This document shows, piece after piece, positions 6,466-10,602 of a DNA stretch of 10,602 bases. Source of the DNA: Pseudorhodobacter antarcticus (lineage in GTDB: Bacteria; Pseudomonadota; Alphaproteobacteria; Rhodobacterales; Rhodobacteraceae); the NCBI GenBank assembly GCA_945861995.1, contig CAMAWZ010000057.1, positions 1 to 10,602 of the forward strand, read 5' to 3'. Positions within the stretch are counted from its first letter, which is position 1; every line of letters begins with the position of its first letter. The notes beneath the pieces were generated by a model. That model saw nothing but the letters and a program-made list of their open reading frames with translations. It did no database searches and was not told the origin of the DNA. The position numbers and the translations under genes are program-made.

Positions 6466-8893
6466 AGGCCCGAATACGCCCGCCTTTGGGATCATAAAGC
6501 GGGGCCAGATGCACGGTGGCGGGCACGCGCACGGCGGCCACGTCTAGTTCATATTTCCCTGATAAAACAAAATCTTCTGTGACGTTCTTAATGCGGACAA
6601 ACCCGTATCCAATCGGCTGGCCCACAGTATGCCCATACCCGCCAGAAGCCAGCCAGCCCACGCGCTGACCATCCCTATAAATCGTCTCGCGCCCCAGCAG
6701 GGTGACGGATGGATCATCTACCGTAAAGCAGGCGAGCAGTTTGTTTACGCCGCCTGAAACCTGCGCCTGCAGCGCGGCGCGGCCACGGAAATCTTGATCT
6801 GTTTTGAGCTTGCAAGCCCATGCCAGCCCCGATTCAATTGGGGTATGATCGGGGCCAATTTCCGCGCCCCATGCGCGGTATCCCTTTTCCAGCCGCAAGG
6901 TTTCGATCGCGCGGTAGCCTGCGTTCACAAGGCCATCTTGTGCCCCTGCTGCCATCAGCGCGGTATAGACAGTCACCGCCATATCGGCGGGGAAATGCAG
7001 CTCCCACCCAAGTTCGCCCACGTATGTTACGCGCAGCGCCAGCACAGTGCAGCCTGCCACAGAAATGTGGCGCGCCGTGGCAAAGGGGAAAGCGGCGTTA
7101 GAAACATCATCTGGGCAGACGCGCCCCAAGATATCGCGCGCGCGCGGCCCCATCAAAGACAGAACCGAGTTGGACGACGTTATGTCCGTCAGCGTGGCGT
7201 TAAACCCTGCGAGACCCTTGGATATCCAATGAAAATCCCGCGTGGCAAAGCCTGTACCCGTGACGATGTAATAGCTATCAAAGGACAGACGTACAACTGT
7301 AACATCCGCCTCGATCCCGCCTTTGTCATTCAGCATCTGGGTATAGATCAGGCTGCCCACGGGCCGATCGACGCGGTTCGCGGCGATATGGGACAGGGCG
7401 GCCTCGGCATCTGGCCCTTGCAAGACAAACTTGGCGAAAGATGTTTGGTCAATCAAGACCGCTGCCTCGCGCGCGGCCTTATGCTCGCGCCCCACGGCAT
7501 CAAACCAATTGGGGCGGGCAAAGGAATAGCCATCTGCCGCACCCTGTGGGCCAAACCAATTGGGGCGCTCCCATCCCATTTTCTCGCCAAACACGGCGCC
7601 TGCCTGTTCCAAATTGGCATAAAGCGGGCTGCGGCGCGTGGGGCGCGCAGTTTTCATTTCTTCGGACGGCCAAGCGATGGTGTAATGCTTGCCATAAGCT
7701 TCCAGCGTGCGGGCGCGCACAAAATCGGTGCTGGTGTGCGCGCGGCCAAAGCGGCGGATGTCGACGGGCCACAGATCATAGGGTGCAGCCCCCGTGGCCG
7801 CCCATTCCGCCAGCGCCATGCCCGCGCCGCCGCCAGAGGCGATGCCAAAGGCGTTAAACCCCGCGCCGATGAACAGGCCGTTCAATTCTGGCGCCTCACC
7901 CAAGATGAAATTGCCATCGGGGGTAAAGCTTTCGGGGCCGTTCAGCAGCTGTTTTACCCCTGCCGATGCCAGTGCTGGCACGCGCGCAATCGCATCATCC
8001 ATGAACTGGCTGTAATGGTCAAAATCTGACGTCAGCAGATCAAAATGGAACCCTTCGGGAATGCCATTTATCGCCCAAGGTTTTGGGTTCGGCTCGTACC
8101 CGCCCCAGACAAGGCCGCCGACCTCTTCTTTCCAATAGGTGCGCCTGTCGGGGTCGCGCAGGGTGGGCAGGTTTGGGGTGACGCCCTCGATTTTCTCGGT
8201 GATCATGTATTGGTGTTCAACGGAAACGAGCGGCACATTCACCCCGACAGTTGCCGCAAGAGAGCGCGTCCATTGGCCAGCGCAGATGATGACTTTGTCA
8301 CATTGGATCGTTCCAAATTCGGTTTCCACGCCTGTGACACGGCCCAGATGGGTGATGATCCGCGTGACGGGCGTATCTTCAAATATCTGCACCCCTGACA
8401 TGCGCGCGCCTTTGGCCAGACTTTGGGTGATGTCAGAGGGGTTCGCTTGCCCATCGGTCGGAAGGTATGCCGCGCCGACAAGGTCGGATATATCCATCAG
8501 GGGCCAAAGGTCTTGCGCCTCGCGCGGGGTAAGAAGGTGCATTTCCAGCCCAAAGCTGGCGGCGGTGGTGGCCTGCCGTTTGACCTCGATCCAGCGATCG
8601 GCATTGCAGGCAAGGCGCAAACCGCCGTTCATTTTCCAGCCCGTTTGCAGGCCTGTCTCGGCCTCGAGCTTTTTATAGAGCTCGACCGAATAGCCCAAAA
8701 GCTGGGTGATATTGGCCGATGTGCGCAGTTGCCCGACAAGGCCTGCCGCGTGAAACGTGGTGCCTGAGGTTAGCTTTTTACGCTCTAGAAGCACAACCTC
8801 GTCCATGATTTTGCCCAAGTGATAGGCGGCAGATGCGCCGATGATCCCGCCCCCGATCACGATGGCGCGGGCAGATGTGGGTAGGGTTTTCAT
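6464..8893 (-). CDS. FAD-dependent dehydrogenase with GcvT domain (dimethylglycine/sarcosine dehydrogenase type)
   Basis: This 809-residue fusion matches the dimethylglycine/sarcosine dehydrogenase family, which demethylates N-methylated glycines and passes the one-carbon unit to tetrahydrofolate. The DAO-type FAD domain covers about 10-366, with IVIGGGIIGAS (11-21) and His48 in GTTFHAAGL, equivalent to the covalent histidyl-FAD site of the family. A short middle domain (about 370-425) is followed by a GcvT aminomethyltransferase domain (about 427-690, with DKGGIEADVTV at 523-533 and YVGELGWEL) and a GcvT C-terminal barrel (about 715-800). RPNWF occurs twice (443-447 and 460-464). The size is near that of mammalian DMGDH (about 860 with its mitochondrial leader). 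The ATG overlaps the upstream kinase stop (ATGA), and AGAGGA (8903-8898) lies 4 bases upstream, so the pair is probably one operon. The exact amine substrate cannot be read from the sequence. No signal peptide is seen, so it is probably cytoplasmic. Confidence 0.9.
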   Translation of the reverse strand: MKTLPTSARAIVIGGGIIGASAAYHLGKIMDEVVLLERKKLTSGTTFHAAGLVGQLRTSANITQLLGYSVELYKKLEAETGLQTGWKMNGGLRLACNADRWIEVKRQATTAASFGLEMHLLTPREAQDLWPLMDISDLVGAAYLPTDGQANPSDITQSLAKGARMSGVQIFEDTPVTRIITHLGRVTGVETEFGTIQCDKVIICAGQWTRSLAATVGVNVPLVSVEHQYMITEKIEGVTPNLPTLRDPDRRTYWKEEVGGLVWGGYEPNPKPWAINGIPEGFHFDLLTSDFDHYSQFMDDAIARVPALASAGVKQLLNGPESFTPDGNFILGEAPELNGLFIGAGFNAFGIASGGGAGMALAEWAATGAAPYDLWPVDIRRFGRAHTSTDFVRARTLEAYGKHYTIAWPSEEMKTARPTRRSPLYANLEQAGAVFGEKMGWERPNWFGPQGAADGYSFARPNWFDAVGREHKAAREAAVLIDQTSFAKFVLQGPDAEAALSHIAANRVDRPVGSLIYTQMLNDKGGIEADVTVVRLSFDSYYIVTGTGFATRDFHWISKGLAGFNATLTDITSSNSVLSLMGPRARDILGRVCPDDVSNAAFPFATARHISVAGCTVLALRVTYVGELGWELHFPADMAVTVYTALMAAGAQDGLVNAGYRAIETLRLEKGYRAWGAEIGPDHTPIESGLAWACKLKTDQDFRGRAALQAQVSGGVNKLLACFTVDDPSVTLLGRETIYRDGQRVGWLASGGYGHTVGQPIGYGFVRIKNVTEDFVLSGKYELDVAAVRVPATVHLAPLYDPKGGRIRA

Positions 8894-9762
8894 GGCGTCC
8901 TCTGAAATTGGGAATAGGCGGCGTTGTAGGTGTCTAGGCAGGTGCCTGCATAGGCGGCATAGTCGAAATCAAGGGCGGAATGATGCTGCGATACCATGGC
9001 CCATAGCGCCTCGCGCAGGGCCGCTGCCGCCTTCATCGCGCCGTAGCGGCGGGGAAGATCGGCGGGGATGGTGCCGAAATATTGCGACAGCATGGCGGTT
9101 TCTTGCGCGCCCGTCAGGCCCATGTTGGCGGCAAATCCGCCAAGGTCGAACAGGGGGCTGCCCCAGCCTGCATAATCCCAATCAATCAGCCACAGCCGTG
9201 CGCCGTCATGGATGAAATTACCTGCAAGCAGGTCGTTATGGCCAAAGACTATGTCGATGGGGCCAAGTGTGCGTTCTAATATGTGGGCCTGCTGCATCAA
9301 CGCGGGTAGGTCGGCGGCGCGGGTATGATCCTCGGCCAACAGCCGCGCGGCATAATCGCGCAGCACATGAAATACCCAAAACGCCTGCGCGCCGCCGCGC
9401 AGGTGCTGCGGGATGTCGCGATGCGCGCGGGCGATCAGGTCAACCGCCTGATGGCGCATCTGCGCATCTTGAAAATCGGCGGGTGTCATGGTGCGCCCAT
9501 GCACAAATTCAATCACCAACACGCGCGGCGCGTGGTGAATGACCGCTGGCGAGACACCTGCCGCATGGGCTGCAACACTTGCGGCAAGTTCGCCTGCGCG
9601 CGAGATATGGTGCACAGGAATATCATCGCCAATGCGCACGACATAATCGCCGCTGTCATCTGTGACGCGGAAATTGACATTTGTAATCCCGCCCGACAGG
9701 ACAGACAGGTGCGGCGTGCCGTGCCAAATGGGCAAGGACAGGGCAATTTGTTCTGGGCTCAT
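8890..9762 (-). CDS. Choline/ethanolamine kinase-like phosphotransferase (APH fold)
   Basis: This 290-residue protein is of the aminoglycoside-phosphotransferase/choline-kinase superfamily. It transfers the ATP gamma-phosphate to a small-molecule hydroxyl group. The glycine-rich loop SGGITNVNFRV lies at 23-33, followed by YVVRIGDD. The catalytic loop FGHNDLLAGNF (173-183) supplies the predicted base Asp177 and metal ligand Asn182. LIDWDYAGWGSPLFDLG (192-208) carries the second metal-binding Asp194. This pattern is closer to bacterial choline/ethanolamine kinases than to antibiotic-resistance enzymes. The ATG at 9762 is chosen because AAAAGG (9774-9769) lies 6 bases upstream; the adjacent ATG at 9765 and a TTG at 9795 are alternatives. 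The stop overlaps the start of the dehydrogenase gene, which suggests a shared role in choline- or betaine-derived amine metabolism. The substrate is unproven. Confidence 0.85.
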   Translation of the reverse strand: MSPEQIALSLPIWHGTPHLSVLSGGITNVNFRVTDDSGDYVVRIGDDIPVHHISRAGELAASVAAHAAGVSPAVIHHAPRVLVIEFVHGRTMTPADFQDAQMRHQAVDLIARAHRDIPQHLRGGAQAFWVFHVLRDYAARLLAEDHTRAADLPALMQQAHILERTLGPIDIVFGHNDLLAGNFIHDGARLWLIDWDYAGWGSPLFDLGGFAANMGLTGAQETAMLSQYFGTIPADLPRRYGAMKAAAALREALWAMVSQHHSALDFDYAAYAGTCLDTYNAAYSQFQRTP

Positions 9763-9840
9763 CATCCACCTTTTGGCCAGATTATCCTGATACAAAGTAC
9801 TGGCAAGGTCAAAGCTTTGGCCCGGGCGTAAAAAGGGGGG
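9763..9840 (-). promoter_or_regulatory. Short spacer between the kinase gene and the insertion sequence
   Basis: This is the only native DNA left upstream of the kinase gene in the window. On the minus strand TTGCCA (complement of 9804-9799) and GATAAT (complement of 9784-9779) are spaced by 14 bases, too short for a good sigma-70 promoter. TTGACC (complement of 9810-9805) lies 20 bases from the same GATAAT, which is too long. A 16-base near-palindrome, GGTCAAAGCTTTGGCC (9807-9822, 7 of 8 pairs), could be an operator. The evidence for a working promoter is weak. Confidence 0.25.
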
Positions 9841-9845
9841 CTAGC
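9840..9845. other. Candidate IS481-type target sequence (gCTAGc)
   Basis: GCTAGC directly borders the apparent end of the insertion sequence (TGTGAG from 9846). IS481 of Bordetella pertussis is known to prefer NCTAGN targets and duplicate them, and this hexamer fits. The other copy of the duplication would lie beyond the right edge, so it cannot be confirmed here. Confidence 0.5.
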
Positions 9846-10602
9846 TGTGAGTTCTCACAAGGTTGTTCACCTTTGTAAGGGGTGGGATGCCGTTGAGTGC
9901 TGAGTGTGGTCTTGTTTTGTTGAACCAGTCAAGCCACCTCGGCAGGTCTGCGTTTCTGGCTGCGGAGGAGGGGTGTGCGAGGCCGTAGGCCCATTCGCGC
10001 AGGAGGGTTTGGATGAACCTTTCTGCCTTACCGTTCGTCTTGGGCGTATAGGGCCTTGTGAAGATGTGGCGAATGCCGAGCCATCGCAGCGCCTTGGCGA
10101 AGCGGCGTGACCGGTAGGCCGCTCCGTTGTCGGTCATCACGCGTTCGGCGTGGATGCCCTGATTGCGAAACCAGCGCAGGGCCCGCAGTAGAAATCCAGT
10201 GGTCGTTTCTTTGCGCTCGTCGTCCAGCACTTCGACATAAGACAGACGCGTCGCGTCATCGACGGCGACATGCACAAAGTCCCAGCCCGCCCCTCGGTTG
10301 CGCGTTCTGCGCATGCCCGTGGCGCGATGCCCGGGTCGATCAAAGCGGCCCAACTTCTTGATATCAAGGTGGATCAGTTCGCCTGGACGCTCTCGCTGAT
10401 AGCGGCGCACAGGCTCTGGCGGGTCAATCTGCACCAACTGTCCGATGCCTTCGCGGCGCAGCCAGCGCGCCACAGTGGTACGGGCGAGCCCCAGCTTTGC
10501 GGCAATCGCAGCGCCTGTCAATCGCAGGCTGCGGAGCAGATGCACGATCAGGGCAACCGTTTCGGCGGGCAGTCGCCGCGAAACCCGGGCGGGAGCGCTG
10601 GC
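9841..10602 (-). CDS. IS481-type DDE transposase, partial (N-terminus off window)
   Basis: The frame is open from the right edge to a TAG at 9843-9841 and gives 253 residues (numbered from the first full codon at the edge). A helix-turn-helix lies near the start (LTGAAIAAKLGLARTTVARWL, about 28-48). It is followed by RYQRERPGELIHLDIKKLGRF, typical of IS481 transposases. The catalytic triad is Asp80 (HLDIKK), Asp158 (VMTDNGAAY) and Glu194 (NGKAERFIQ), with a D-to-E spacing of 35 residues as expected for DD(35)E enzymes. The C-terminus has WFNKTRPHSALNGIPP. Family members are about 310-350 residues, so roughly 60-100 residues are missing beyond the edge. No frameshift or internal stop is seen. 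A GTG inside the frame at 10545 is probably not the real start. The stop codon falls in the CTAG bordering the element. Confidence 0.9.
   Translation of the reverse strand, partial: ASAPARVSRRLPAETVALIVHLLRSLRLTGAAIAAKLGLARTTVARWLRREGIGQLVQIDPPEPVRRYQRERPGELIHLDIKKLGRFDRPGHRATGMRRTRNRGAGWDFVHVAVDDATRLSYVEVLDDERKETTTGFLLRALRWFRNQGIHAERVMTDNGAAYRSRRFAKALRWLGIRHIFTRPYTPKTNGKAERFIQTLLREWAYGLAHPSSAARNADLPRWLDWFNKTRPHSALNGIPPLTKVNNLVRTHS
9846..10602 (-). mobile_element. IS481-family insertion sequence, partial (runs off right edge)
   Basis: The element is recognised from its DDE transposase and its likely terminus at 9846. The end reads TGTGAGTTCTCACA (9846-9859), a near-perfect palindrome with 6-base arms, followed by AAGGT/ACCTT (9859-9873), another small inverted repeat. 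The start of the transposase and the other terminal repeat lie outside the window, so the end position is inferred from the TG start, the bordering CTAG and the coding end. It lies upstream of, and in the same orientation as, the kinase-dehydrogenase operon. Confidence 0.7.

Noticed and set aside
7501..7567. Direct repeat of 16 bases (CAAACCAATTGGGGCG) 51 bases apart
   Set aside because: It lies in frame and encodes RPNWF twice in the flavoprotein. I recall similar RPNWF-like motifs in this protein family, so coding constraint explains it better than a DNA-level repeat.
6794..8029. Long plus-strand open frame of about 410 codons opposite the flavoprotein gene
   Set aside because: It lies wholly inside a gene with clear domains on the other strand and shows no family motifs or start signals.
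8890..9762. Possible aminoglycoside-resistance phosphotransferase
   Set aside because: The fold is shared, but SGGITNVNFRV and FGHNDLLAGNF plus the overlap with an amine dehydrogenase gene fit choline/ethanolamine-type kinases better.
1..10602. CRISPR arrays, tRNA/rRNA genes, phage or defence systems
   Set aside because: No regularly spaced repeats, cloverleaf-like sequence or recognisable phage or defence proteins were seen; apart from the partial insertion sequence the genes are ordinary metabolism and cell-wall functions.

Overview
The window looks like chromosomal DNA from an alphaproteobacterium, most likely of the Rhodobacteraceae/Roseobacter group. This is inferred from the high GC content, short overlapping gene junctions, a two-subunit pntAB transhydrogenase with a PntA of about 523 residues, a dimethylglycine/sarcosine-dehydrogenase-type gene and paired 3'-end repeat modules. 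No rRNA, tRNA or CRISPR array is visible. Most of the sequence is ordinary metabolism; the unusual signals are in the intergenic DNA and at the end of an insertion sequence.

Left part (1-2115, minus strand): the pntA-pntB operon for the membrane proton-translocating NAD(P) transhydrogenase. pntB runs off the left edge, and pntA probably starts at a TTG codon. A 261-base divergent spacer (2116-2376) separates pntA from a plus-strand kynureninase gene (kynU, 2377-3570). The spacer holds an AT-rich promoter-like patch inside an imperfect dyad, plus a second compound palindrome nearer pntA.

Middle (3697-6278, plus strand): two genes joined by an ATGA overlap, a lipoprotein L,D-transpeptidase (YkuD fold) and a family 3 glycoside hydrolase resembling beta-N-acetylglucosaminidase. 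Together they suggest peptidoglycan remodelling and recycling. The ribosome-binding site of the first gene can pair with an upstream segment of the leader.

The convergent junction (6279-6463) is built from two inverted copies of the same 3'-end module: a GC hairpin, a CTCACCCCC segment and a 20-base block that is 19/20 complementary to its partner. The T-tracts are placed so that each converging transcript would end at the hairpin next to the opposing gene.

Right part (6464-10602, minus strand): a choline-kinase-like phosphotransferase gene overlaps by 4 bases a gene for an 809-residue flavoprotein fused to a GcvT-type folate domain, so the two probably work together in methylated-amine metabolism. 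Just upstream of the kinase lies the 3' end of an IS481-type insertion sequence in the same orientation. Its transposase stop codon appears to fall in the CTAG target sequence rather than in the element. The element continues past the right edge, so its far end and the target duplication cannot be checked here.
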